From an uncultured Clostridia bacterium (GTDB lineage Bacteria > Bacillota > Clostridia > UMGS1810): DNA of 64,000 bases. The notes beneath the pieces are model-generated. The model was not told the origin of the DNA and did not search any database. It saw only the letters and a list, made by a program, of their open reading frames with translations. The stretch lies in NCBI GenBank assembly GCA_934500875.1, contig CAKSTL010000008.1, positions 68,495 through 132,494 of the forward strand, in the 5' to 3' direction. Positions 35,501-44,153 of the stretch are shown here, in pieces. The number at the start of each line of letters is the position of its first letter. The first letter of the stretch is position 1. The position numbers were made by a program, and so were the translations under genes.

Positions 35501-36769
35501 ATGGATAAAAAGGTAAAAATAGGAATAGTGGGCTTTGGCGAGTTTTCGCTGAGCCATATCGGGATATTTATGGCGCATCCGAGCGTTGAAAAGGTGGTCG
35601 GTGCGGAGCTGAACGAGGAGCGGCGGGCGTTTGTGAAGAACAAATACGGTATCGAGATGTATCCGAGCTATGAGGAAATGCTCGAAAAAGAGCCGGAGCT
35701 TAATTCGGTCGGCATCTTTGCGCAGCGGCATCAGCACGGTCCGATGATAATCAAGGCACTGAAGGCGGGAAAAAACGTGTTTTCGGCAGTTCCGATGGGC
35801 TGCTCCGAGGAGGAGGTATTTGAAATCCTTGACTTGGTAAGAAAAACAGGTCTGACGTTTGCAATGGGCGAAACGTGTTACTACTTTCCGTGCGCGGTCT
35901 GGGCGAGAAAGGCAAACCGAGAGGGTCTGTTCGGTCAGATTACCTACGGCGAAGCGCAATACTACCATGACGTAACCGGAATGTTTGAGTCATTTTTCTC
36001 GGTGGGCGACAGCTTTAAACGGGTTGCGGGGATTCCTCCGATGTACTACGGAACACATTCGGCGGCAATGCTGATTTCCTCAATCGGCGACATACCCGCC
36101 GAGGTGTGCTGCTTCGGCTACAGGGACGCCGTAGGCGACGGCATTTACGGCAAGGGTGTAAACGACTGGGATAACCCGTATTCCAATGAAACCGCGATTG
36201 TCAGATTCAAAAACGGCGCAGTCGGCAGACTGAACGAGTTCAGAAGAATAGGCTCGGTCAAGCCGTCAAGCTATATTACGGGAATCTACGGCACAAAGGG
36301 AACGTACGAATACAGCGGAAATCAGCACTTGTTCTCACGCGGCGCGGTTTTCGGTCAGACTGCGGATTCGGTTGATCTAAGCGATGAAATTAACACATAT
36401 ACATACACTGCCGAGGCGGACAAAATCGACAAAAAACTCGGCAGACTGGAATACAAATACCATGTGGGATTTTCCCCCGTGCATAACACGGACAGACTTC
36501 CCAAAGAGTTTGTCGAAATGGAAAAAAGGGAAAAGGCGGAAGGTGACCTCTCGGTAATCGGACACAACGGCTCGCATTTTTTCTGCGTTGACGATTTTGT
36601 AAGGGCGGTCACAGAGGATAAAATCCCTCCGATAAACGCGTGGACATCGGCGGTCTACACGCTTACCGGAATCCTTGCTCACGAAAGTGCGATGAGCGGC
36701 TCCAAAATACTGAAGTTCCCCGATATAGGCGAAATCCCGCGCGGAAAGGATTTGTTGAGCTTTGATTAA
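35501..36769 (+). CDS. Gfo/Idh/MocA-family oxidoreductase, copy 1
   Basis: 422 residues from ATG 35501 (GGAG 5 bases upstream). The N-terminal Rossmann fold starts VKIGIVGFGEFSLSHIGIF. In place of the usual EKP motif it has AVPMG, a divergence that may alter hydride chemistry. The C-terminal beta-sheet domain has the GTHSAAML and VRFKNGAVGRLNEF regions. The family oxidises or epimerises sugars, inositols and glycosides with NAD(P). It is the first gene of a plus-strand operon of seven or eight genes that overlap by a few bases. Confidence 0.85.
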   Translation: MDKKVKIGIVGFGEFSLSHIGIFMAHPSVEKVVGAELNEERRAFVKNKYGIEMYPSYEEMLEKEPELNSVGIFAQRHQHGPMIIKALKAGKNVFSAVPMGCSEEEVFEILDLVRKTGLTFAMGETCYYFPCAVWARKANREGLFGQITYGEAQYYHDVTGMFESFFSVGDSFKRVAGIPPMYYGTHSAAMLISSIGDIPAEVCCFGYRDAVGDGIYGKGVNDWDNPYSNETAIVRFKNGAVGRLNEFRRIGSVKPSSYITGIYGTKGTYEYSGNQHLFSRGAVFGQTADSVDLSDEINTYTYTAEADKIDKKLGRLEYKYHVGFSPVHNTDRLPKEFVEMEKREKAEGDLSVIGHNGSHFFCVDDFVRAVTEDKIPPINAWTSAVYTLTGILAHESAMSGSKILKFPDIGEIPRGKDLLSFD

Positions 36770-37559
36770 GGAAAAGAATATAAAACCGCCGGTCAGCTGC
36801 TGTATAGACATGATGTTTTCGGAGCTTGATTTTTATGACAGAATAGGCGCGGTCGGGGACTGCGGAATAAACACGGTCGAATTTTGGAAATGGACAAACA
36901 AAGATGTTGATAAGGTTAAGCGGTTGCTTGACAAAAACAAAATGCGGCTCTCGGTGTTCAATATCGACAGCACGGATGAGGCACTCTCTTATGATTTATC
37001 GAGAGGAATACTTAACTCCGGCAGAGCGGACGAGTTCATTTCGGCGCTGAGCGAGAGCATACCGGTGTATAAGAAGTTAAATGCATCTGCTATGATAGCG
37101 CTTATAGGCGAAAATGCACCGTACTGCGAGGAAAATGTACTAAAATGCCTGAACGCCGCAAAGCCGATATGCGAAAAAGAGAATGTAACCCTGGTAATCG
37201 AGCCGCTTAACGCTATTGACAGAAAAGGGTACTCCATGCCGTATGCAAAGCCCGTTTTTGAACTCTTAAAAAAGGTAAACAGCCCAAACATTAAAATGCT
37301 CTATGACATTTATCATCAGAATATGACGGGCGATTTCTCCATGGAGGATATACGAAAAAATATTGATTTGATAGGTCACTTTCACGTTGCCGATTCCCCG
37401 GGCAGGCACGAGCCGGGGACGGGAAAGGTTGACTATGTAAAAATACTGAGCGAAATATCCGCACTGCCGTATAGCGGATATATCGGTCTTGAATACAGGG
37501 CAACAAAAAACGACGGCAAAACATTCGGATTTTTAAGGGAGTCGAAGCTCATTGATTAA
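36762..37559 (+). CDS. TIM-barrel sugar isomerase/epimerase (Hyi type)
   Basis: 265 residues from TTG 36762, overlapping the previous stop by 8 bases, with AAGGA 10 bases upstream. It is an AP-endonuclease-2/xylose-isomerase-like barrel. Expected metal ligands are Glu in LVIEPLN, Asp/His in LYDIYHQN, His in HFHVADSPGRHEPGTG and Glu in IGLEYRAT. It resembles hydroxypyruvate isomerase and sugar 3-epimerases. Barrels of this kind also occur as partners of Gfo/Idh enzymes in C-glycoside cleavage. The exact reaction is not readable. Confidence 0.83.
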   Translation: MIKEKNIKPPVSCCIDMMFSELDFYDRIGAVGDCGINTVEFWKWTNKDVDKVKRLLDKNKMRLSVFNIDSTDEALSYDLSRGILNSGRADEFISALSESIPVYKKLNASAMIALIGENAPYCEENVLKCLNAAKPICEKENVTLVIEPLNAIDRKGYSMPYAKPVFELLKKVNSPNIKMLYDIYHQNMTGDFSMEDIRKNIDLIGHFHVADSPGRHEPGTGKVDYVKILSEISALPYSGYIGLEYRATKNDGKTFGFLRESKLID

Positions 37560-38628
37560 GGTTTGTATAATAAGCTGCGGAATGATAACAAATTCCGCAC
37601 ATATACCGGCGTACAGAAATTTCGGCGACGACTTCTGTATATCTGCGGTGTCGGACATAAACGAAACTGCGGCAAGGGAAACGGCAAAGCGTCACGGCAT
37701 ACCGAATTGGTATAAGGACGCGGAGGAAATGCTTGAAAAGGAGAAACCCGACCTTGTTTCGGTCTGCGTTCCGAATTGCTTTCATAAGGAATACACTCTC
37801 ATGGCGCTGAACAGCGGCGCAAACGTCCTTTGTGAAAAGCCGCTTGCGTTCTGCTATGCGGATGCAAAAGAGATGTTTGACACGGCAGAAAGAAACGGCA
37901 GGCTCCTTATGGCGTGTCAGAGTATGCGTTTTACTCCCGACCGCCTTGCCGCAAAGGAGTACATAGATAAAAACGGTCTCGGAAATATATATTACGGCGA
38001 CTTTGCAAGGGTGCGCCGCAGAGGTATTCCGTACTGGGGAGCCTTCCATATAAAAAAAATCAGCTGCGGCGGAGCGTTTGTTGACATCGGCGTACATATG
38101 CTCGATGCCATCTTGTGGCTTATGGGAAATCCTGAGATAAAGTCGGTAAGCGGTGTTACAATGCAAAATCACAAGCAGGAGCTGGGCTCATTAAAATCCA
38201 GCGGTGCACTTACCGGAAATGTGGATAATATGCGGAAATTTAATCCCGATGAAATGGATGTTGAGGATTTTGCCTGCGGAACGCTTAAATTCCGCGGCGG
38301 CGCGAACGTCAGCTTTAAGGTGGCATGGGCGGCAAATATGCCTGAAAGCTCCGATATTCGTCTTGTCGGCGACAGGGCAGGGATAGATTTGCCGAGCGGA
38401 AAAATTTATTTCGGCGAGGACGGCGAAGAAATTCTCAAAACAGAAAAGCTTATCTACAATTCGCCGTTTGCGGGGCATATTTACATTGCAGATAATCTGC
38501 GCAAGGTTATAAAAGGCGAAGCTGAACCGATTGTAAAGCCGTCAGAAACAATAAATACGGCGAAAATACTTGAGCTTTTCTACAAGTCGGCAGAACTTAA
38601 AAGAGAGGTGTTTGCAGATGAAAACTAA
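37552..38628 (+). CDS. Gfo/Idh/MocA-family oxidoreductase, copy 2
   Basis: 358 residues from TTG 37552, overlapping the isomerase by 8 bases. The Rossmann motif is IISCGMITNSAHIPAY. The catalytic-region LCEKPLAF holds the canonical Glu-Lys-Pro with Lys. CGGAFVDIGVHMLDAILWLMG is the family dimerisation and His region (GVHMLD). It probably oxidises a sugar or glycoside with NAD. It is coupled to genes on both sides. Confidence 0.88.
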   Translation: MIKVCIISCGMITNSAHIPAYRNFGDDFCISAVSDINETAARETAKRHGIPNWYKDAEEMLEKEKPDLVSVCVPNCFHKEYTLMALNSGANVLCEKPLAFCYADAKEMFDTAERNGRLLMACQSMRFTPDRLAAKEYIDKNGLGNIYYGDFARVRRRGIPYWGAFHIKKISCGGAFVDIGVHMLDAILWLMGNPEIKSVSGVTMQNHKQELGSLKSSGALTGNVDNMRKFNPDEMDVEDFACGTLKFRGGANVSFKVAWAANMPESSDIRLVGDRAGIDLPSGKIYFGEDGEEILKTEKLIYNSPFAGHIYIADNLRKVIKGEAEPIVKPSETINTAKILELFYKSAELKREVFADEN

Positions 38629-39718
38629 GGCTGTAATAATAGGATTTTCGCATATGCATGTAAACGAGGTTGCACTGTATATCAGCGAGCAGCCGGACTT
38701 TGAACTTATCGGTGCGGCAGATGTGAAGTCGAGCGTTGACGATATTCCGTCATTGCGCTACACCCCGAAGTGGAACCTTGGAAATGTGCGCGAAAACTAC
38801 TGCAAAAACATTTATGACGACTATAAACAGATGCTCGACGAGTTAAAACCTGACATTGCGTTTATCCTCACCGAAAACTGCCAAAAACCCGAGGTTGTTG
38901 AGGAATGTGCAAAGCGCGGTGTTAACGTGTCGATAGAAAAGCCCATTGCGGTAAGCTATGACGAGGCGAAAAAAATTGAAAAAAGCGTTGAAAAATACGG
39001 CATTGAGGCGGTTGTAAACTGGCCCGTTGCGTACAGACCGTATTTATACAAGCTTAAAAATGTGCTGGACAGCGGTGTTATAGGAAAACCAATAAAACTT
39101 CGCTACATCAACGGTCATACGGGTCCGCTCGGAAAGGGCGCAAAACACAGGGGCGTGTCGTCAAAGGCGGAGGAAATGACAGATGTTCAGCGCGGAAAAA
39201 CCTGGTGGCATCATCTTTCGCACGGGGGCGGTGTGTTTTTGGATATCGCCTGCTACGGCTGTTATTTTTCCGACTGGTTTTTCGGCAAAGGAAAATCGGT
39301 AGTTTCGTGCGGTGAAAATTTAAACACTCCGTTCGGCAATACCGAGGATAATTTTGCCGCGGTGATAAAATACGACGGCGCTATGTCGGTTGTCGAGGGC
39401 ACGTGGACGACTCCGCGCGCGGTTATTCCGTCGGGTCCTATGGTGCTTTGCACCGACGGTGTTGTTATGTGCACGGGCGGTGCGGAAAATTCGCCCGATG
39501 TAAAAGCATTTGACATTTACGGAAACGAACTTGAAATTCCCGACGCGGATTTAAGCGCGGAATTTAAGAATATGCCCGAAATGTATGCGCATCACAAAAA
39601 AACGGGTGAGGACGTTTTCAAAATGCTTACTCTTTCGGAAAATATGAAAATTATGGCTATGCTGGATGCGGTGATAAAATCGTCAAAGAGCGGAAAAGAG
39701 GAAAAAATTTGTGATTAA
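38618..39718 (+). CDS. Gfo/Idh/MocA-family oxidoreductase, copy 3
   Basis: About 366 residues from ATG 38618 (GAGGTG upstream), overlapping copy 2 by 11 bases. The Rossmann region reads VIIGFSHMHVNEVALYI with an unusual Gly pattern. VSIEKPIAVSYDEA holds Glu-Lys-Pro. A long insertion after WPVAYRP leads to GGGVFLDIACYGCYFSDWF, where the usual His is replaced by Cys/Tyr. It is one of three distinct, non-redundant family members in this operon, suggesting successive or alternative oxidations. Confidence 0.85.
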   Translation: MKTKAVIIGFSHMHVNEVALYISEQPDFELIGAADVKSSVDDIPSLRYTPKWNLGNVRENYCKNIYDDYKQMLDELKPDIAFILTENCQKPEVVEECAKRGVNVSIEKPIAVSYDEAKKIEKSVEKYGIEAVVNWPVAYRPYLYKLKNVLDSGVIGKPIKLRYINGHTGPLGKGAKHRGVSSKAEEMTDVQRGKTWWHHLSHGGGVFLDIACYGCYFSDWFFGKGKSVVSCGENLNTPFGNTEDNFAAVIKYDGAMSVVEGTWTTPRAVIPSGPMVLCTDGVVMCTGGAENSPDVKAFDIYGNELEIPDADLSAEFKNMPEMYAHHKKTGEDVFKMLTLSENMKIMAMLDAVIKSSKSGKEEKICD

Positions 39719-40478
39719 AGGTTTAATTGCGGATATTCAAAGAGCGTCAATTCACGACGGGGACGGCGTGCGGACAACCGTATTTTTCAAAGGCTGTCCG
39801 CTTTCGTGCAAGTGGTGTCACAATCCCGAATGTATAAGCTTTGAAAAAGAGATTTTATACTATCCCGAAAAATGTATTCATTGCGGAATGTGTGACAAAG
39901 GCTGTTTTTCGGGCGCAAGAGTTGTGTGCGGAAAAAGTATGACCGCGGACGAAGTTTTGTCCGAAATTATGCTTGATGTGCCGTATTACGGCGACACAGG
40001 CGGTGTCACTTTTTCGGGCGGAGAACCCTTTGCGCAAGGAAAGTTTTTAAACGTGTGCATAGATAAATGCAAAGAAAACGGCATAAACTGCGCCGTTGAA
40101 ACCTCGCTTATGTATTTTGACGAAGAAATTTTTAAAAAGCTTGATTTTGTTATGGCAGATTTAAAAATTTGGGACAGTGATTTGCACAAAAAATATACGG
40201 GTGTCGGAAATGAAAAGATTATAGAAAACTTTGAAAATCTTAATAAACTCAATATTCCGATTATCGCAAGAACTCCCGTTATACCCGAAATAAATCAGGG
40301 GATTGATAAAATATCCGCATTTTTAAAAACCTTACCGAATGTGAGAGAATATGAACTTTTGCCGTATCATCCGCTTGGAAATTCAAAGCGGAAAGCGCTC
40401 GGACAAAAAGCCGACGGTTTTAGCGTTCCGTCAAAAGAATATATGAAGGAGCTTGAAAAATATGCTTACGTACGCTGA
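39711..40478 (+). CDS. Radical-SAM glycyl-radical-enzyme activase
   Basis: 255 residues from GTG 39711, overlapping copy 3 by 8 bases. The radical SAM triad CPLSCKWC (CxxxCxxC) follows DGDGVRTTVFFKG. An extra ferredoxin-like segment CIHCGMCDKGC brings only four close cysteines, so one auxiliary cluster is likely. GGVTFSGGEPF is the SAM-binding GGE region. It uses SAM and reductant to abstract hydrogen from a Gly of the partner enzyme encoded immediately downstream. Confidence 0.93.
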   Translation: MIKGLIADIQRASIHDGDGVRTTVFFKGCPLSCKWCHNPECISFEKEILYYPEKCIHCGMCDKGCFSGARVVCGKSMTADEVLSEIMLDVPYYGDTGGVTFSGGEPFAQGKFLNVCIDKCKENGINCAVETSLMYFDEEIFKKLDFVMADLKIWDSDLHKKYTGVGNEKIIENFENLNKLNIPIIARTPVIPEINQGIDKISAFLKTLPNVREYELLPYHPLGNSKRKALGQKADGFSVPSKEYMKELEKYAYVR

Positions 40479-42675
40479 CAGATTAAAAGCAATGCGCGAA
40501 ACGAAAATCCGTCACACGTTCGAAAAAAAGAAGCAAAACGGTTATACCGACCTCGACGATTTCGGCACTGTACCGATTACCGAAGGGTATGAGGTAAAAC
40601 CTTGGTACAACAGCTCAAACGGCAGTTTTTACGGCTATGACGGTATGTGTGAAAACTTTTGCCGTGTTATAAATGCGCACGAGCCGTATGTTGACCCTAT
40701 GGAAATGCTTTGCGGCAGATGGCGCGATATGCTTGTAAACTACCGTGGCGATGTGCATTATCTTCCTGACTGGCTTAAGAAAAACAAAGAAATTATGAAA
40801 ATTATGTCGTCGTCAACCGACCAGTGGAGCAAGCGCTGGGACGAACAGAGATTTCCGTATGACGATTTAAAACCGTTGCAGGAAAAGTATAACATTCAGA
40901 CGGGAATTGACGGCGACGCGCATTTTGCGTGCGATTACCGTATAGGGTTTAAGCTCGGTTTCGGCGGATTTTTGGAGAAGATAGAAAAATACAGAAAAAT
41001 AAATCCCGATAAAAAAGATTTTTATGACGCGGAGGAAAAATGCGTCCGCGCAATAATCGCATTTGTTGACCGTCATATTAAGAAAATCAAAGAAATGATA
41101 CCGAATGAAAACCGCGCCGAGATTAAAGAAAACCTTGAAACAATGCAAAAAACGTGCGAAAATATCCGTCTTAACGCGCCGAAAACGTTCAGAGAGGCTT
41201 GCCAGTGGACTGCATTTTTCAACTGTGCGTCAAGAATTTACACCCGTGACGGCGCAGGCTGTCAGCTTGACACACTGCTTTTGCCGTATTACGAAAACGA
41301 CGTCAAAAACGGCATTTTGGATGACGAAACGGCAAAGTTTTTAATTGCAAATCTGCTTTTAATCGACCCGCATTATTATCAGATTTCGGGCGTTGACGAG
41401 AACGATAAGGATATGACAAATCACCTTTCGTACCTCATTCTCGACGCCGCCGACAGTATTGACATTGCGTGCAATTTAACCGTGCGCGTGCACGAAAACT
41501 GCGACAGAAATTTTCTTAAAAAAGCGGTTTATTATCTTCTCAAAAACAGGAACGGCTGGCCGAGATTTTGCAATGACAAAGCGCTTTGCGAGGGATATAT
41601 GAAAAACGGCGTTGACAAAAAAACCGCGCGTGAACGCATTGCGGTCGGGTGCAACTGGATGTGTGTTCCGGGCAAGGAATTTCCTATGAACGACACCGTT
41701 AAAATCAACATTGCAAAAGTTTTTGAGGTTGCGTTAAACGAAATGAGAAACGAAAAGGAAAAATCGTGCGCACGTCTTTTTGAAATTTACGAAAAACATC
41801 TTAAAATTGCAATCGACACCACCGCAAAGGGAATAAATCTGCACCTTGACCACCAGTGGGAGGTAACTCCGGAGCTGATTATGAACCTTATGATGGAAAA
41901 TTCGATTGAGTACGGCGAGGACATATCAAAGTGCGCAAAGCTTTACACAATCGGTGTTGACGGCGCAGGTCTTGCCACGGTTGCAGACTCATTCGGAGCA
42001 ATGCAGACGAGAATTGAGGAGGAAAAAATCCTTACTTGGGACGGGCTTTACAAGGCTCTTGATGATAACTTTGCAAACGAGCGAACAAGACTTATATTAA
42101 ACTCCGCGCCGAAATACTGTCAGGGAAACACGGTGTCGGACAAATGGGCGGTGACGCTTACAAAATCGTGGGTTAAAAACATACGCGCGCAAAAAATGCC
42201 AAACGGCAGACAGCTTGTGCCGGGTTGGTTCAGCTGGGCAAGGACGATAGAATATGGCTCAAAGGTCGGAGCAACGCCGAACGGAAGAAGATGCGGCGAG
42301 CCGATTTCTCACGGTGCAAATCCCAATCCGCATTTCAGACAGGACGGTGCACCGACCGCGCAGTCGAACGGAATTGCGTCGGTGCAGTGCGGATACGGAA
42401 ACACCGCACCTTTGCAGATTGAGTTTGACCCTCACGTTTCGGCGGACGAAATGGGTGTGGACACAGTTCTCGCTCTGATTGAGGGGCATTTTAAACAGGG
42501 CGGTACGCTCATAAACATCAATGTGCTTGACGGAGAAAAGCTGATGAAAGCAAATGAAAATCCGGAGGATTATCCGGATTTAGTAGTACGTGTAACCGGA
42601 TTTACCGCATACTTTGCAAGTCTTTCACCGCAGTTCAGACAGCTTGTGGTGGACAGATTTTTGGAGGGAATGTAA
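40462..42675 (+). CDS. Glycyl radical enzyme (PFL-like) of unassigned substrate
   Basis: 737 residues from ATG 40462, with AAGGAG 10 bases upstream; it overlaps the activase by 17 bases. The C-terminal glycyl radical motif is VVRVTGFTAYF with the radical Gly at residue 713. The active-site loop reads AVGCNWMCVPG with Cys397. Pyruvate formate-lyase has two adjacent Cys and the dehydratase/decarboxylase/lyase groups have Cys-x-Glu. Here Trp399 takes the Glu place and a second Cys follows at +4. The protein therefore fits none of the characterised groups I know. It is oxygen-sensitive by nature and acts in the cytosol. Neighbouring sugar dehydrogenases suggest a sugar-derived substrate. Confidence 0.88.
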   Translation: MLTYADRLKAMRETKIRHTFEKKKQNGYTDLDDFGTVPITEGYEVKPWYNSSNGSFYGYDGMCENFCRVINAHEPYVDPMEMLCGRWRDMLVNYRGDVHYLPDWLKKNKEIMKIMSSSTDQWSKRWDEQRFPYDDLKPLQEKYNIQTGIDGDAHFACDYRIGFKLGFGGFLEKIEKYRKINPDKKDFYDAEEKCVRAIIAFVDRHIKKIKEMIPNENRAEIKENLETMQKTCENIRLNAPKTFREACQWTAFFNCASRIYTRDGAGCQLDTLLLPYYENDVKNGILDDETAKFLIANLLLIDPHYYQISGVDENDKDMTNHLSYLILDAADSIDIACNLTVRVHENCDRNFLKKAVYYLLKNRNGWPRFCNDKALCEGYMKNGVDKKTARERIAVGCNWMCVPGKEFPMNDTVKINIAKVFEVALNEMRNEKEKSCARLFEIYEKHLKIAIDTTAKGINLHLDHQWEVTPELIMNLMMENSIEYGEDISKCAKLYTIGVDGAGLATVADSFGAMQTRIEEEKILTWDGLYKALDDNFANERTRLILNSAPKYCQGNTVSDKWAVTLTKSWVKNIRAQKMPNGRQLVPGWFSWARTIEYGSKVGATPNGRRCGEPISHGANPNPHFRQDGAPTAQSNGIASVQCGYGNTAPLQIEFDPHVSADEMGVDTVLALIEGHFKQGGTLININVLDGEKLMKANENPEDYPDLVVRVTGFTAYFASLSPQFRQLVVDRFLEGM

Positions 42676-42702
42676 TATGAATTGGAGGGAATGTAATATG
42701 AA
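42661..42702 (+). repeat. Perfect tandem 21-bp duplication of RBS and start codon
   Basis: The 21-base unit TTGGAGGGAATGTAATATGA plus A occurs twice without a mismatch. The first unit also contains the glycyl radical enzyme stop codon. Each unit provides GGAGGG and an in-frame ATG (42677 and 42698), so the downstream gene has two equal translation starts. Confidence 0.95.
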
Positions 42703-43816
42703 TATTAGTGATAATCGTGAAGTGAAAAACAGCGGAAAATATGATGTAGTGGTTGTCGGCGGTGGAATTGCAGGTATTTGTGCCGCTGTTTCTGCCGCAA
42801 GGCAAGGTGCGAAAACACTGCTTTTGGAAAAACAAGTTAACTTGGGAGGACTTGCAACGGGCGGCCTTATTTCGTGGTATGAGCCTCTTTGCGACGGTAA
42901 CGGAAATCAGCTGATACACGGAATGGCGGAGGAACTTATTAAGCTTTGTACGGAATACAGTTTTGATAATTTGCCTGAAAAGTGGGGCGGAAAAGGTGAA
43001 AATCCACCAAAAAATCAAAGATATTCGACGCTTTTTTCACCTACGGTTTTTTCTGCTACGCTTGATAAATTTGTTTTGGATAACGGCGTAAAAATAAGGT
43101 TTGACAGTCTTGCAACATATCCTGTAATGCAGGACAATATATGCTGCGGTGTAGTGGTTGAATCGGTTGACGGAAAGGAGTTTTTTGAAGCGAAGGCGGT
43201 TGTTGACGCTACCGGTGATGCCTCTGTTATGAATCGTGCAGGTGTGCCGACGGTTATCGGAGAAAACTATATGACCTACGTATCGCATTATTACACGGTT
43301 GATATGGCTGATGCCCTGGCAAAAAACGGTGATGTGAGTGCCTTTCGTAAATGGTTAAATACGGGCAGTGATATGTTCGGCAACGGTCACCCTGAAGGTA
43401 TGCGAAAACTTACGGGAGTTACCTGTGAAGATATAACGAATTATATGATTTCCGGAAAACTTTCATTGCTTGAAAGGCTTTCAAAAAGAGATAAAAACTC
43501 ATTTGATGTAATGTCTATCCCCACAATGCCGCAATTCAGAACGATACGCAGAATTGTAGGAAAAACCGATTTCAATGCTGTTGACGGTCAAAAATTTGAG
43601 GATTCCATAGGTGACTGCGGTGACTTCAGACCGAACGGCGTCGGAAAACATTATCAAATTCCGTTTGGAGCATTGTATAACGAGAAATTTCCTAATATGT
43701 TTGCCGCCGGAAGAATTATATCGGCACCTCAGGGTGACGGCTGGGAAGTTGCAAGGGTAATCCCGTGTTGTGCAATGACCGGCGAGGCGGCGGGAAAGGC
43801 CGCTGCCGGTTTATAG
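42677..43816 (+). CDS. FAD-dependent oxidoreductase
   Basis: 372 or 379 residues depending on which of two duplicated starts (42698 or 42677) is used. The FAD-binding motif is VVVVGGGIAGICAAV, followed by LLLEKQVNLGG and the AVVDATGDASV motif. The C-terminal MFAAGRIISAPQGDGWEVARV and MTGEAAGKAA are typical of the large FAD-dependent oxidoreductase group in polysaccharide and flavonoid loci. A soluble enzyme that probably oxidises or reduces a substrate in the same pathway as the glycyl radical enzyme. It is the last gene of the operon. A related but frameshifted gene lies at 53364-54628. Confidence 0.85.
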   Translation: MNWRECNMNISDNREVKNSGKYDVVVVGGGIAGICAAVSAARQGAKTLLLEKQVNLGGLATGGLISWYEPLCDGNGNQLIHGMAEELIKLCTEYSFDNLPEKWGGKGENPPKNQRYSTLFSPTVFSATLDKFVLDNGVKIRFDSLATYPVMQDNICCGVVVESVDGKEFFEAKAVVDATGDASVMNRAGVPTVIGENYMTYVSHYYTVDMADALAKNGDVSAFRKWLNTGSDMFGNGHPEGMRKLTGVTCEDITNYMISGKLSLLERLSKRDKNSFDVMSIPTMPQFRTIRRIVGKTDFNAVDGQKFEDSIGDCGDFRPNGVGKHYQIPFGALYNEKFPNMFAAGRIISAPQGDGWEVARVIPCCAMTGEAAGKAAAGL

Positions 43817-43934
43817 AAAATATGACAAAATAAATTACTGATTAAATTCGCAATTATCAGTGTAATAATTGTCCAAACAGGGAGCGTGTTCCCATTGGCG
43901 ATTAAAAATATTGTATGCGGAAACGGCTATTGTT

Positions 43935-44110
43935 TTGACCTGACAGTGCCGTTTCTGTAACTTCCGGGAGAGGTGCCAAATCTCTTTTTAAAAGTACGTG
44001 AAAAACTCGTAAAATCGTTGTATTCGCTTTCAAAACAGATATCCGCAACCAAGTTTTTTTGAGAACATAAGCATTTTTGAGGCATAATCGAGCTGTATAT
44101 TTGTTATACA
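43935..44110 (-). pseudogene. AraC-family C-terminal fragment
   Basis: On the minus strand, about 50 codons spread over two frames read like the end of an AraC domain: LDYASKMLMFS in one frame, then CFESEYNDFTSFSRTFKKRF and a GTSPGSYRN ending in another. There is no start and no N-terminal domain. It lies between the FAD oxidoreductase and the second AraC gene. The rest of the 337-base gap shows no other feature. Confidence 0.72.
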
Positions 44111-44153
44111 GTTCCTAATTGGATAGTTTTGGCACAAATCATATGCGCCGATG

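Noticed and set aside
36762..38628. C-glycoside deglycosidase system (TIM barrel plus Gfo/Idh)
   Set aside because: The needed small beta-subunit gene is not present in the operon, so I do not assign that function, although the chemistry may be related.
43817..43934. Riboswitch or sRNA after the FAD oxidoreductase
   Set aside because: No stable hairpin or conserved motif visible.
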